From contig NZ_CP070326.1 in NCBI RefSeq assembly GCF_016917755.1, forward strand, positions 8,494,001-8,558,000: a stretch of 64,000 bases of DNA, in the 5' to 3' direction. Below, piece after piece: positions 1 through 8,157 of the stretch (position 1 is the first letter of the stretch; each line of letters starts with the position of its first letter). This DNA comes from Streptomyces noursei. GTDB taxonomy: Bacteria > Actinomycetota > Actinomycetes > Streptomycetales > Streptomycetaceae. The notes beneath the pieces were generated by a model. That model searched no databases. It worked only from the letters and a program-made list of their open reading frames with translations, and was not told where the DNA came from. The translations under genes and the position numbers were made by a program.

Positions 1-402
1 GGTCCGCTCGGTGGTGAATTCCGGGAGCGCGAACGGGCGGTCGGGGTCGTCCACGGTCGCGAAGGCCGCGAGGACGTCCTCGGCGGCGTGGCGGTAGCGC
101 GTCACCGCCGTCGCGATGTCGTCGCCGAGCGGGCGGACTGCCCAGTGCGCCAGGTCCTGCCCGCGCCCCAGCGCGGCCGCCGCGAACCCCCGGTGCTGGG
201 CCGTCAGATGGCCGAGCAGCGCCGCCAGGTCCCAGCCGGCGCAGGGCGTCGGCCGGGCGAGGTCCCCGGGAGCCAGCCGGTTCACCAGTGCCACGCTGTC
301 GCGCACCGCGCGGGCGTCGAGCCTGCGCAGGCGGTCCAGGTCCGGCGCTCCCGTCGTCGCGAACACCCCGTCCACCGCGTCCCGTTCCAAGTTCATATGC
401 AT
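1..402 (-). CDS. TIGR03083/maleylpyruvate isomerase-like protein, partial
   Basis: The gene runs off the left edge, so only about 134 N-terminal residues are visible. A helix-rich stretch with the motif TPCAGWDLAALLGHLTAQH matches the DinB-like N-terminal domain of the TIGR03083/TIGR03086 (mycothiol-dependent maleylpyruvate isomerase-like) proteins that are abundant in actinobacteria. The Trp and the metal-ligand-type His of WDLAALLGHL are present. The start is ATG at 402 (MHMNLERD) or the second ATG at 396. It diverges from the MarR gene 53 bp away, so the regulator may control it. The substrate cannot be deduced. Family assignment is fairly secure; exact function is unknown. Confidence 0.75.
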   Translation of the reverse strand, partial: MHMNLERDAVDGVFATTGAPDLDRLRRLDARAVRDSVALVNRLAPGDLARPTPCAGWDLAALLGHLTAQHRGFAAAALGRGQDLAHWAVRPLGDDIATAVTRYRHAAEDVLAAFATVDDPDRPFALPEFTTERT

Positions 403-454
403 GTGCCTACGATCTGTGTGAGCACATGATCTGTCAAGGGGTATTTTCCTGTCC

Positions 455-949
455 ATGGCCGAGAACGCAGCACCGAGGGACACCCCGACCGGAGGGCGGC
501 CGACGGCCCGCCCCGACCTGGCCGCGATGCTGGTCCCGCTGTGCCGCGCCCTGGTGGACGCCGAGCGGCCGGTCCTGGACGCGCACGGCCTGACCATGTG
601 GGCCTACTCCGTGCTGCTGCGCCTCGACGACACCCCGATCCGCACCCAGGCCGCCCTGGCCGACGCCATCCGGGCCGACCGGACCCGGATCATCCCGGTC
701 CTCGACGACCTGGAGTCCCGCGGGCTGATCCACCGCCGACCCGACCCCGGGGACCGCCGGGTCCGGCTGGTCTCCCTCACCCCCGAGGGGCGGCGCGTGC
801 GGGACGCCGTCCAGGGGGACATCCAGCGCGGCGAGGAAGAACTGCTCACCCGCCTCCCGGCCGCCGACCGGGAAGGTTTCGTGCGCGGCCTGCTGACGCT
901 GCACGCCCTCCCCGAGATCCCTCCGCACCGCCCCTCCGGCGCCGCCTGA
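455..949 (+). CDS. MarR family transcriptional regulator
   Basis: A 164-aa winged-helix repressor of typical MarR length. The recognition region (roughly residues 65-100) reads RTQAALADAIRADRTRIIPV followed by the wing LIHRRPDPGDRRVRLVSLTP, the classic DxRxxxxxLT wing of the family. N- and C-terminal helices would form the dimer interface. MarR proteins usually repress themselves and a divergent neighbour, often in response to phenolic ligands; here the neighbour is the TIGR03083-type gene at 1-402. The intergenic region is AT-rich for this genome and carries TATGCATGT-like sequence around 395-405. The ligand is unknown. Confidence 0.9.
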   Translation: MAENAAPRDTPTGGRPTARPDLAAMLVPLCRALVDAERPVLDAHGLTMWAYSVLLRLDDTPIRTQAALADAIRADRTRIIPVLDDLESRGLIHRRPDPGDRRVRLVSLTPEGRRVRDAVQGDIQRGEEELLTRLPAADREGFVRGLLTLHALPEIPPHRPSGAA

Positions 950-982
950 GCGGCACCGGAGGGCGACCCGGCACCGAACGCG

Positions 983-1034
983 GCGGGTGCCGGCCGGGCA
1001 CGCCCGAAGGCGGTGGTTCCCGGCCGGCACCCGC
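983..1034. terminator. Bidirectional hairpin terminator between convergent genes
   Basis: A perfect 16-bp inverted repeat (983-998 with 1019-1034) closes a 20-nt loop. It lies between the MarR stop (949) and the stop of the small secreted-protein gene (1094). There is no T-run, which is usual for Streptomyces hairpin terminators. Confidence 0.75.
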
Positions 1035-1093
1035 GTGAGGCTGCGTCCGACGAGGTGACGCGGGGGCGCCCGGCCCGCAGGCCCGGCGCCCGC

Positions 1094-1324
1094 TCACTCC
1101 CCGTCGAAGCGCTCCTTGCCGTGGGAGAAGTGACCCCGGTGCGCACCGTCATGGAAGATCGGGTTGCCGTCGACGACGGCCGCGTCGAACGAGTAGCCGT
1201 GGTACCAGCCCCTGCCGTAGTTGCGCTCGTGGTAGTCGTCGTCCCCGGCGAGTGCGGTGCCCGCCGCGCCGAGGACGATGGTGGCGGCCAGGGCGCTGGC
1301 AGCGATCGCGGCACGGATACGCAT
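1094..1324 (-). CDS. Small secreted protein of unknown function
   Basis: A 76-aa protein with an N-terminal signal peptide (MRIRAAIAASALAATIVLGA, Ala-x-Ala cleavage near residue 26), so it is probably exported by the Sec route. The mature part is about 50 residues, polar and rich in His, Tyr, Asp and Gly (DDDYHERNYGRGWYHGYSF). It contains no Cys and no recognisable domain. ATG at 1324 is preceded by a good Shine-Dalgarno (TGAGGAG, 6-7 bp upstream). Similar tiny signal-peptide proteins occur in many streptomycetes. It resembles in style, but not in sequence, the secreted proteins at 12241 and 63368. Function unknown. Confidence 0.75.
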   Translation of the reverse strand: MRIRAAIAASALAATIVLGAAGTALAGDDDYHERNYGRGWYHGYSFDAAVVDGNPIFHDGAHRGHFSHGKERFDGE

Positions 1325-1512
1325 GTCTGCTCCTCAGGAAGCTCGAAGTGTGATATCAGCCCTTTCAGGAATCACCCTGGCGAAAGCGACCAAAACCCCA
1401 CTTACCGCCAATCGTGCGGGCCCCGCCGGCCGGAACCGGCGGCCCCACCGCCTCACCCCCAGGCCGCGCTCGCGTCAACTCTCCGTCTTTGCCACCGAGT
1501 TGGCGGGCTGCA

Positions 1513-1527
1513 CCGGGGCATCCCCGG
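1513..1527 (-). terminator. Small GC hairpin after the MFS gene
   Basis: CCGGGG-CAT-CCCCGG, a 6-bp stem with a 3-nt loop, sits 6 bp beyond the stop of the leftward MFS gene (1533). It could end that transcript. It is short and has no T-run, so this is tentative. Confidence 0.35.
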
Positions 1528-1532
1528 AACGG

Positions 1533-2849
1533 TCACGGGGCGGTGCGGGGCACCGGCCGCAGCCCGAGCGTCACCAGAATGACGGCCACCGCCAGGAAGC
1601 CGGCGAGCACCGCGAAGCCGGTCAGACTGGTCCCGGTGGCATCGGTGAGCCAGCCGACCAGGTACGGACCGGCGAAACCGCCGAGGTTGCCGAGCGCGTT
1701 GATCAGCCCCATCGCCACGGCCACCACCTCGAAGCGGAGCAGCTGGCCCGGGATCGCCCAGAAGGGTCCGTAGGGGGCGTAGACCGCGGCGGCCGTGACG
1801 CACAGCAGCAGCATCCGCGGCAGCGCGCCGTGCACCGTCTGACCGAGCAGCAGCGCGACGACGCCCACGACCAGGGGTAGCGCGACCGCCTGCCGCCGTC
1901 GGCCGGTGCGGTCCGACCAGGCGGCGTTGGCGATCATCGCCACGAGCGCGACGGTGAACGGGACCGCGGTCAGCAGCCCGACCTCGGTGGCGGAGCCGTT
2001 GTGGGTGAGCTCCTTGATGACGGCCGGCAGCCAGAGGCTGAAACCGTAGAAACCGGTGATCCAGAAGAAATAGACCCCGATGAGGACCAGGACCGACGGC
2101 TGCCGGACCGCGCCGAAGTAGGAGCCGCCGCCCGCCGCGGGCTTGGCGGCCTCGTCGGCGGCGATGGCCCGGGCCAGGTGGTCGGCCTCCGCGGAGGAGA
2201 TCCAGCGGGCCTGGGCGGGACGGTCGGCGACGGCGAACCACCAGACCACCGCCCACACCAGCGGCGGCAGCCCCTGGAGGACGAGCACCCAGCGCCAGCC
2301 CGCGTGGTCGAGCATCCAGCCGGACAGCGGCGCCATCAGCACCGACGACAGCGGCAGACAGGCCATCCACAGCGCGTTGGCGCGGGCCCGCTCGCGGAGC
2401 GGGAACCACGAGGCGAGCAGGATGAGGACGGCCGGCCAGACGCCGCCCTCGAAGAAGCCCAGCACGAACCGCGCGGCGTAGAACTGGGTGCGGGACTGCA
2501 CCAGGCCGGACAGGACCGCGGACAGGCCCCAGGCGACCATCAGGATCAGGACGGTCTTCCGGGCGCTCCAGCGCTGGGCGAGGACCGCCGCCGGGATCTG
2601 CAGGAAGACGTAGCCGAGGAAGAAGATGCCGCCGGCCAGGCCCTTGTCGGCGTTGGAGAGGTCCAGGTCGCCGTGCATGTACGGCAGGACGACGGAGACG
2701 TTGTTGCGGTCGAGGTAGGCCAGCATGTACATGATCGCGGCCACCGGGATGACATAGACCCAGCGCTTGGCCGGGATCACCGCCGGGGACTCGGTGGCGG
2801 CACCGGCCGCCGTGTCGCGGACCCGCGGAGCGTCGTTCGTCCCCGTCAT
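1533..2849 (-). CDS. MFS transporter, anion:cation symporter (ACS) type
   Basis: A 438-aa integral membrane protein with about 12 transmembrane helices. The first helix is followed by YLDRNNVSVVLPYMHGDLDLS, a signature of the ACS family (NarK-unrelated organic acid/sugar-acid transporters such as GarP, TtuB and HpaX homologues). The loop WSARKTVLILMVAWGLSAVL and FFEGGVWPAVLILLASWFP are also family-typical. Length matches the family. These carriers import organic anions with protons; the substrate cannot be told. GGGAGG lies about 10 bp before ATG 2849. It stands alone, with the sensor phosphatase gene upstream in the same direction (93-bp gap). Confidence 0.88.
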   Translation of the reverse strand: MTGTNDAPRVRDTAAGAATESPAVIPAKRWVYVIPVAAIMYMLAYLDRNNVSVVLPYMHGDLDLSNADKGLAGGIFFLGYVFLQIPAAVLAQRWSARKTVLILMVAWGLSAVLSGLVQSRTQFYAARFVLGFFEGGVWPAVLILLASWFPLRERARANALWMACLPLSSVLMAPLSGWMLDHAGWRWVLVLQGLPPLVWAVVWWFAVADRPAQARWISSAEADHLARAIAADEAAKPAAGGGSYFGAVRQPSVLVLIGVYFFWITGFYGFSLWLPAVIKELTHNGSATEVGLLTAVPFTVALVAMIANAAWSDRTGRRRQAVALPLVVGVVALLLGQTVHGALPRMLLLCVTAAAVYAPYGPFWAIPGQLLRFEVVAVAMGLINALGNLGGFAGPYLVGWLTDATGTSLTGFAVLAGFLAVAVILVTLGLRPVPRTAP

Positions 2850-2942
2850 GTGACTGCATCCTCCCCCGGTGCGGCTGCTCCCCCGGCCGCCGCACGCCGC
2901 GCGTCTCGCGCAACTGGAGGGTAGCAGTCGAGAGTTGGCCGG

Positions 2943-5666
2943 TCAGGAGGCGTGATCACCCGGCGCCTGCGGGTCCCGGTCCGCGTCGGCCAGCGCCTGC
3001 TCGGTCCAGATCACCTTGCCGTCGCCGGTGTAGCGGGTGCCCCACCGCTCGGCCAGCTGCGCGATCAGGAAGAGGCCGCGACCGCCCTCGTCGGTGGTGG
3101 CGGCGTGCCGCAGGTGCGGGGAGGTGCTGCTGTGGTCGGCGACCTCGCAGATCAGCGAGGAGTCGCGGATCAGCCGGACGTGGATCGGGCCGGAGGCGTA
3201 GCGGATGGCGTTGGTGACCAGCTCGCTGAGGATCAGCTCGGTGGTGAACGCCTCGTCGGCCAGCCCCCACTCGATCAGTTTGCGGACCGCCGCGGCGCGC
3301 ATCTGGGCGACCGCGGACGGGTCGGCGGGGACCTCCCAGTCGGCGATCTGCGCGGCGGCCAGCCGTCGGGTGCGGGCGACCAGCAGGGCGATGTCGTCGG
3401 CCGGGCGGTCCGGCAGCAGCGCGTCGAGCGCCGCCTCACAGGTGTCCTCCGGGGTCCGCCCGGGGTGGCCGCCGAGGGTGCGGCGCAGCAGCGCCATGCC
3501 CTCGTCGATGTCGCGGGCGCGGTCCTCGACGAGCCCGTCGGTGTACAGGACCAGGCGGCTGCCCTCGGAGAGCTCCAGCCGGCAGGTGTCGAAGGGCATC
3601 CCGCCGAGCCCGAGCGGCGGACCGCCGGGCACCTCGACGAACTCCGCGCTGCCGTCCGGCCGCAGCAGCAGCGGCTGGACGTGCCCGGCGCGGGCCATGG
3701 TGCAGGCGCCGGTGACCGGGTCGTAGATGGCGTAGAGGCAGGTGGCGCCGGTGACCGGGGCCTTGGGGCCGTTGCCGGTGCCCTCCGCGCCCTCGTCCTG
3801 GTCGATGCGGGTGACCAGCTCGTCGAGGTGCCACAGCAGCTCGTCGGGCGGGACGTCGAGGTTGGCGAAGTTGTGGACCGCGGTGCGCAGCCGGCCCATC
3901 GTGGCGGCGGCGTGCAGGCCGTGTCCGACGACGTCGCCGACGACCAGCGCGACCCGGGTGCCGGGCAGCGGGATGATGTCGAACCAGTCGCCGCCGACGC
4001 CGCCCAGCCCGCCGATCCCGGCCTGCGCGGGCAGATAGCGGAAGGCGGCCTCGACGGCGTTCTGGTCCGGCAGGGCGCGCGGCAGCAGGCTGCGCTGGAG
4101 GGTGACCGCCATGGTGTGCTCGCGGGTGTAGCGGCGGGCGTTGTCGAGGCTCACCGCGGCGCGGGCGACCAGTTCCTCGGCCAGCGAGAGGTCCTCGTCG
4201 TCGAACGCCTCGGGGGTGTGCGAGCGCCAGAAGAGGACCACGCCGAGGATCACCCCGCGGGCCCGCAGCGGCACCGCGATCATCGAGTGGATGCCGTGCG
4301 CGACGATCTGCCGGGCGCGCTCGGGGTCCTGCCGCTGCCAGCCGGAGAACGCGGCCAGGTCGGCCTCCAGGACCGGTTCGCCGGCCGGCAGCCGGGTGCC
4401 CAGCGCGGTGGTGGACGCGAACCGCATCGGCTCGCCGACCGGGTAGAGCGACCCGTCGGGCACCTCGCCGGCGACGGCGGTGCGGCGCATCTCGATGGCC
4501 GGCCCGGTGGCGGGCTCCTCGCCGCTCAGCACCGACACGGCCAGGTCAACGGTGACGAGGTCGCTGAACCGCTCGGCGCCGAACCGGGCGAGTTCCTCGC
4601 AGGTGCGCACCACGTCGAGGGTGGTGCCGATCTCGGCGCCGGCGTCGTAGAGCAGCTTCAGCCGGCCGCGGGCGATGTCGGCGCGGCCGGTCAGGGCCCG
4701 GAGTTCGGTGGTGTCGCGGAGGGTGGTGACGCTGCCGGGCGGGCCGCCGGCGCGTTCGGTGGAGCGCTGGTTGACCGCGAGCAGCCGGTCCCCGACCGGG
4801 TGCACCTCGTCGGTGACGATCCGGCCGGACTCCAGCAGCAACGCGGTGGCCGGGTCGAGCCCCAGCTCGGCGACCTGGCGGCCCTCGACGTCGGGCGGGA
4901 GGTCGAGCAGCCGTCGGGCCTCGTCGTTGGCGAGCACCAGTCGCCCGTCGCCGCGGACGATGATCACTCCTTCCCGGACGGCGTGCAGCACCGCGTCGTG
5001 GTGCTCGTACATCCGCGTCATCTCTTCCGGCCCCAGCCCGTGGGTCTGCCGCCGCAGCCGTCGGCTGACCAGCGCGGTGCCGCCGGTGGTCAGCAGCAGC
5101 ACGCCGGCCGCGACGCCGAACAGCAGCGGGAACTGTTCGTCGACGACGCCGCTGACCTTGCTGATGGTGATGCCCGCGGAGACCAGGCCGACGACCTTGC
5201 CGTCATGACCGATGACGGGCACCACCGCCTGGACGAGCGGGCCGATGGTGCCGGTGATCTTCTCGGTGACCACCTTGCCGGCCAGCGCGGGCCCGATGGT
5301 GCCGACGAACTTCTTGCCGATCCGGTCGGGGAGCGGGTGGGTGTAGCGGATGCCGTGGGTGTTCATGACGACGAGGAAGTCGACCTGCGAGCCCCTGCGG
5401 GCGGCCTCGGCCCGTGGCTGGAGCACGGCGGTGGGGTCGGGGCTCTTGAGCGCCTCCTCCAGGCCGGGTGAGTTGGCGAAGGTCTCGGCCACGGCGACCG
5501 AGCGGTTCCGGGCCTCCCGTTCCGAGTCGGTCCCGGACTGCAGCACCAGGGCCGCGATGGCGGCGGCGACGAGCAAGACCACGATCGCCACTTGCAGGAG
5601 AAAGACCTGACCAGCGACAGTTCGCATCCTCAGAACCGAACGCGGGCGGCCGTAGCGTCCGGCCAT
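2943..5666 (-). CDS. Sensor SpoIIE-type phosphatase: CitA-like sensor, PAS, GAF, PP2C, HATPase
   Basis: A 907-aa membrane signalling protein. A transmembrane segment (about 18-45) leads into an extracellular sensor (about 48-170). This contains THGIRYTHPLPDRIGKKFVG, a close match to the ligand-binding domain of CitA/DcuS-type di/tricarboxylate sensor kinases. A second membrane segment (about 178-200) follows. The cytoplasmic part has PAS (about 225-325), GAF (about 345-505), a SpoIIE/PP2C phosphatase (about 525-745, with GGDWFDIIPLPG, VGDVVGHG and LVLYTDGLVED) and a C-terminal RsbW-like HATPase (about 760-890, with ELVTNAIRYA and DEGGRGLFLI). Such proteins control anti-sigma/anti-anti-sigma phosphorylation; partners are not in this window. 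An ARE-like box lies about 90 bp upstream. Confidence 0.9.
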   Translation of the reverse strand: MAGRYGRPRSVLRMRTVAGQVFLLQVAIVVLLVAAAIAALVLQSGTDSEREARNRSVAVAETFANSPGLEEALKSPDPTAVLQPRAEAARRGSQVDFLVVMNTHGIRYTHPLPDRIGKKFVGTIGPALAGKVVTEKITGTIGPLVQAVVPVIGHDGKVVGLVSAGITISKVSGVVDEQFPLLFGVAAGVLLLTTGGTALVSRRLRRQTHGLGPEEMTRMYEHHDAVLHAVREGVIIVRGDGRLVLANDEARRLLDLPPDVEGRQVAELGLDPATALLLESGRIVTDEVHPVGDRLLAVNQRSTERAGGPPGSVTTLRDTTELRALTGRADIARGRLKLLYDAGAEIGTTLDVVRTCEELARFGAERFSDLVTVDLAVSVLSGEEPATGPAIEMRRTAVAGEVPDGSLYPVGEPMRFASTTALGTRLPAGEPVLEADLAAFSGWQRQDPERARQIVAHGIHSMIAVPLRARGVILGVVLFWRSHTPEAFDDEDLSLAEELVARAAVSLDNARRYTREHTMAVTLQRSLLPRALPDQNAVEAAFRYLPAQAGIGGLGGVGGDWFDIIPLPGTRVALVVGDVVGHGLHAAATMGRLRTAVHNFANLDVPPDELLWHLDELVTRIDQDEGAEGTGNGPKAPVTGATCLYAIYDPVTGACTMARAGHVQPLLLRPDGSAEFVEVPGGPPLGLGGMPFDTCRLELSEGSRLVLYTDGLVEDRARDIDEGMALLRRTLGGHPGRTPEDTCEAALDALLPDRPADDIALLVARTRRLAAAQIADWEVPADPSAVAQMRAAAVRKLIEWGLADEAFTTELILSELVTNAIRYASGPIHVRLIRDSSLICEVADHSSTSPHLRHAATTDEGGRGLFLIAQLAERWGTRYTGDGKVIWTEQALADADRDPQAPGDHAS

Positions 5667-5996
5667 GTCCTCTTTCTACACCTCCCGCATACGGTGGGCG
5701 AGCCGCACACTGCGCAGCGCAGCGGCGCCGGAAAGCGTGCGGCACAGCAGCGTCAGTAAAACCTGTCGGTATGTTTCCCGGCTACGGGTGTGCACTCCCC
5801 AGCCGCGTACATGTAACTCTTCCCACAGGGCGGGACGGTTGCGGACCGGCCGTGAATCTGCCGGGCGAGCCCGGCGCCACACGCAACGTTCCTGGTCAGC
5901 GGGGTTTACTCGGGAGTTGGGTGAGGCGTGCGGGAGGTCGGGGAACGGCCGGGGCCGTTCCGGGGGCCGCCGGGCGCGTATGAGACGTTCGTGGGC
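5667..5996. other. Intergenic region between divergent genes
   Basis: A 330-bp stretch with no credible gene. It contains the promoter regions of the sensor phosphatase (leftward) and the small 5997 gene (rightward). The only clear element is the ARE-like box at 5753-5776. Confidence 0.5.
5753..5776 (-). promoter_or_regulatory. ARE-like box (gamma-butyrolactone receptor site), candidate
   Basis: On the minus strand the site reads AAACATACCGACAGGTTT, flanked by TTACT. The core fits the autoregulatory element bound by ArpA/ScbR-type receptors (AWACNNACC, then a 3-4 bp centre, then GGTTT), though one flank is degenerate. It lies about 90 bp upstream of the sensor phosphatase start. A receptor gene (49576-50274) is in the same window. 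Judged against a remembered consensus only. Confidence 0.4.
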
Positions 5997-6338
5997 ATGC
6001 ATGTTGCAGCAGAGGAGATCCGTGCCGAGGCGGCCGTGCTCATCGACCACCATGCGCGCGGAGCGTGGCAGCCGAACGACGCGGACCGGAAGACCGCCGT
6101 CGCGCTGTTCCGCTTCCTGGAGACGGGGCTGCCGCTCGATGCCGAGCAGATCCGTTCCGCCCTCGCCCTCCCGGAGCCGGCGGCGCCGGTGAGCGCGGGA
6201 CTGCTGGCGCTGCTGCGATCCACCGCGGGGTTGCTGGACACGACGGACGTGGCCGACGGCCCCGCCGGGCGGGACGCCGTCGACCACGTGTGTCTGCTGT
6301 TGGACGCGCTCGCGCTGTCCCGGCCGGACGGCCGGTGA
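5997..6338 (+). CDS. Conserved hypothetical protein, small, helical
   Basis: ATG 5997 (MHVAAEEIRAEAAVLIDHHA) gives a 113-aa acidic, mostly helical soluble protein with no signal peptide, membrane segment or Cys. The chosen start is where coding-like composition begins; an in-frame start at 5928 would add 23 low-quality residues. No Shine-Dalgarno is obvious. I do not recognise the family. It diverges from the sensor phosphatase and converges on the APC permease across a hairpin terminator. Confidence 0.55.
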   Translation: MHVAAEEIRAEAAVLIDHHARGAWQPNDADRKTAVALFRFLETGLPLDAEQIRSALALPEPAAPVSAGLLALLRSTAGLLDTTDVADGPAGRDAVDHVCLLLDALALSRPDGR

Positions 6339-6358
6339 GCGGACGGGGCGTCTGACGA

Positions 6359-6385
6359 CGGACCCGGGGCAGCGCCCGGGGTCCG
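6359..6385. terminator. Hairpin terminator between convergent genes
   Basis: CGGACCCGGGG pairs with CCCGGGGTCCG across a short AGCG-type loop, with one bulge. It sits in the 56-bp gap between the stop of the small gene (6338) and the stop of the permease gene (6395), so it can serve both strands. Confidence 0.6.
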
Positions 6386-6394
6386 CCGGACGGG

Positions 6395-7849
6395 TCAGGG
6401 TCGGGCCGGTTCCGTCAGCTCCGTGGTTCCGGCCACTTCGTCCTCCGGGACCGAGATGACCCAGTGGCTGTCCTGTCGCGGGCGGAGGTAGACGGCCCAG
6501 TAGACGGCGGCCACCGCGATCACCCCACCGGTGATCAGCAGGCTCTCGGCGCTCTGCTGGCACAGCACCCACGCCAGGACGATCACGATCAGCGCGGGGA
6601 CCACCGGCCACAGCGGCATCCGCCAGGCCAGCCGGTGCTTGTGCTCGCCCCGGCGGGAGACCAGCGCGCCCAGCGCGACGAAGACGTACATGCCGGCCAC
6701 CGCCACACCGGTCACCTCGTTGAGGGTGTCGAGGGTGACGAAGCACAGCGCGGCGCCGGGGACGCCGACCGCGAGGGTGGCCACCCAGGGTGACCCGAAG
6801 CGCTTGCCGACGTGCGAGAAGATCCGGTTGACCGGGGTCGGCCAGGCGGCGTCGCGGGCGGAGGAGAAGACCACCCGGGAGTTCTGGATCACCATCACGA
6901 TCGCCGCGTTGATGATCGCCAGGGCGATGCACAGGCTGACGAAGGTGCCGACGGCGGAGTTGCTCCAGCCCTGGACCATTCCGGCGAGGTCGCCGGCGCC
7001 GAGGGTCTTGAGGTCGGGGGCGCCGAGGGTGATGGCGACGACCGGGACGAGGACCACGGCGGCGCCGATGGCGAGCGTCCACAGCACGGTGCGGGAGACG
7101 TTGCGCCGCGGGTTCTCCATCTCCTCGGCCAGGTACACCGCGGTGGAGAAGCCCTGGAGGATGAAGAGCGCGGTGGCGAGCCCGGCCACGATCAGCCCGC
7201 CGGTGACCGCGGTACTGGTGCCGTGCCCGGCGTCCATGACGGGGTGGATGAGGGTGGCCGCGGACCGCTGCGTGTGACTGAAGCCGAGGAACGCCACGAC
7301 CGCGGCGGCCACCACTTCCAGTACGAGGAAGATGCCGGTGATCCAGGCGTTGGCGCGCAGGTCGAGCAGGCCCATGGCGGTGGCCAGCAGCATGACCGCG
7401 GCGGCCGTCATCTGCTTGTCCAGGTGCACCAGCGGGGCGAGGTAGTCGGCGGTGCCCAGCGCGATGATCGGGGGCACGATCATGACGACGATCAGGGAGA
7501 GCACGAAGACCAGCCAGCCGGCCAGCCGGCCCATCAGGGTGCCGACCATGGCGTACTCGCCGCCGGAGCTGGGGATCAGGGTGCCCAGCTCGGAGTAGGT
7601 GAAGGCCACTCCGACGCACAGCACCGCCGCGATCGCGATGGTCAGCGCCGTACCGGTGCCGAGGGTGGCGAACGAGTCCGGCACGATCACGAACAGCGAG
7701 GATGCCGGGGTCAGGCAGGACAGGGTGAGCAGGGTGCCGCCGACCACACCGATCGACCGGGTGAGTTGGGGACTGTCCGCCGGTGTCGCGGGCCGGGTCT
7801 CCGGCGCTGCGGTGGCGGTGGCAACTGGCGTGGTGGGCATATCGGTCAT
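6395..7849 (-). CDS. APC family amino acid permease
   Basis: ATG 7849 (MTDMPTTPVATA) gives 484 aa; an ATG at 7960 would add a 37-residue Pro-rich extension that does not look like coding sequence. About 12 hydrophobic helices begin near residue 33 with IGVVGGTLLTLSCLTPASSL, an APC helix-1 pattern with an unwound Gly-rich centre. SELGTLIPSSGGEYAMVGTL is the family's conserved loop/helix-2 region. APC proteins import amino acids or polyamines by cation symport or exchange; the substrate is not predictable here. The gene stands alone with a 308-bp upstream region containing a 10-bp direct repeat. Confidence 0.85.
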   Translation of the reverse strand: MTDMPTTPVATATAAPETRPATPADSPQLTRSIGVVGGTLLTLSCLTPASSLFVIVPDSFATLGTGTALTIAIAAVLCVGVAFTYSELGTLIPSSGGEYAMVGTLMGRLAGWLVFVLSLIVVMIVPPIIALGTADYLAPLVHLDKQMTAAAVMLLATAMGLLDLRANAWITGIFLVLEVVAAAVVAFLGFSHTQRSAATLIHPVMDAGHGTSTAVTGGLIVAGLATALFILQGFSTAVYLAEEMENPRRNVSRTVLWTLAIGAAVVLVPVVAITLGAPDLKTLGAGDLAGMVQGWSNSAVGTFVSLCIALAIINAAIVMVIQNSRVVFSSARDAAWPTPVNRIFSHVGKRFGSPWVATLAVGVPGAALCFVTLDTLNEVTGVAVAGMYVFVALGALVSRRGEHKHRLAWRMPLWPVVPALIVIVLAWVLCQQSAESLLITGGVIAVAAVYWAVYLRPRQDSHWVISVPEDEVAGTTELTEPARP

Positions 7850-8157
7850 CCGGGTCCCATCGGTGCTGGAGGGCAGGAGGGGCGGCACTGCCAGGGGTGG
7901 AGTGCCGGCGAGCGGTCGCACCAGATGCACTGCGGGGCCGCTGCGGTGACCGGAATACAACCTCCGTCCGTCACTCCCGTCAAGAGTTCGTTAACCCCAT
8001 TCGGCGACGAAATCCGTAGCTCTTGCCGCATCAAACACCGCTATCCACGCTCCAGTAGCCCTATCCACGCGGAATTCGCGGGCGTTTTGACGGGCTGCGG
8101 ATTCTTCGGCGGCGCGGTCCGGCGACTTTCCGCGGCGCGCGCCCCAATGGGCGGGTT
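7850..8157. other. Intergenic region upstream of the APC permease
   Basis: 308 bp with no gene. It holds the permease promoter region and whatever terminates the leftward phosphatase gene ending at 8158. The only repeated element seen is the 10-bp direct repeat at 8041-8070. Confidence 0.5.
8041..8070. repeat. Two 10-bp direct repeats 20 bp apart
   Basis: CTATCCACGC occurs at 8041-8050 and again at 8061-8070, so the copies lie on the same DNA face two helical turns apart. This spacing suits a dimeric activator or repressor. The site is about 190 bp upstream of the permease start. Confidence 0.4.
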
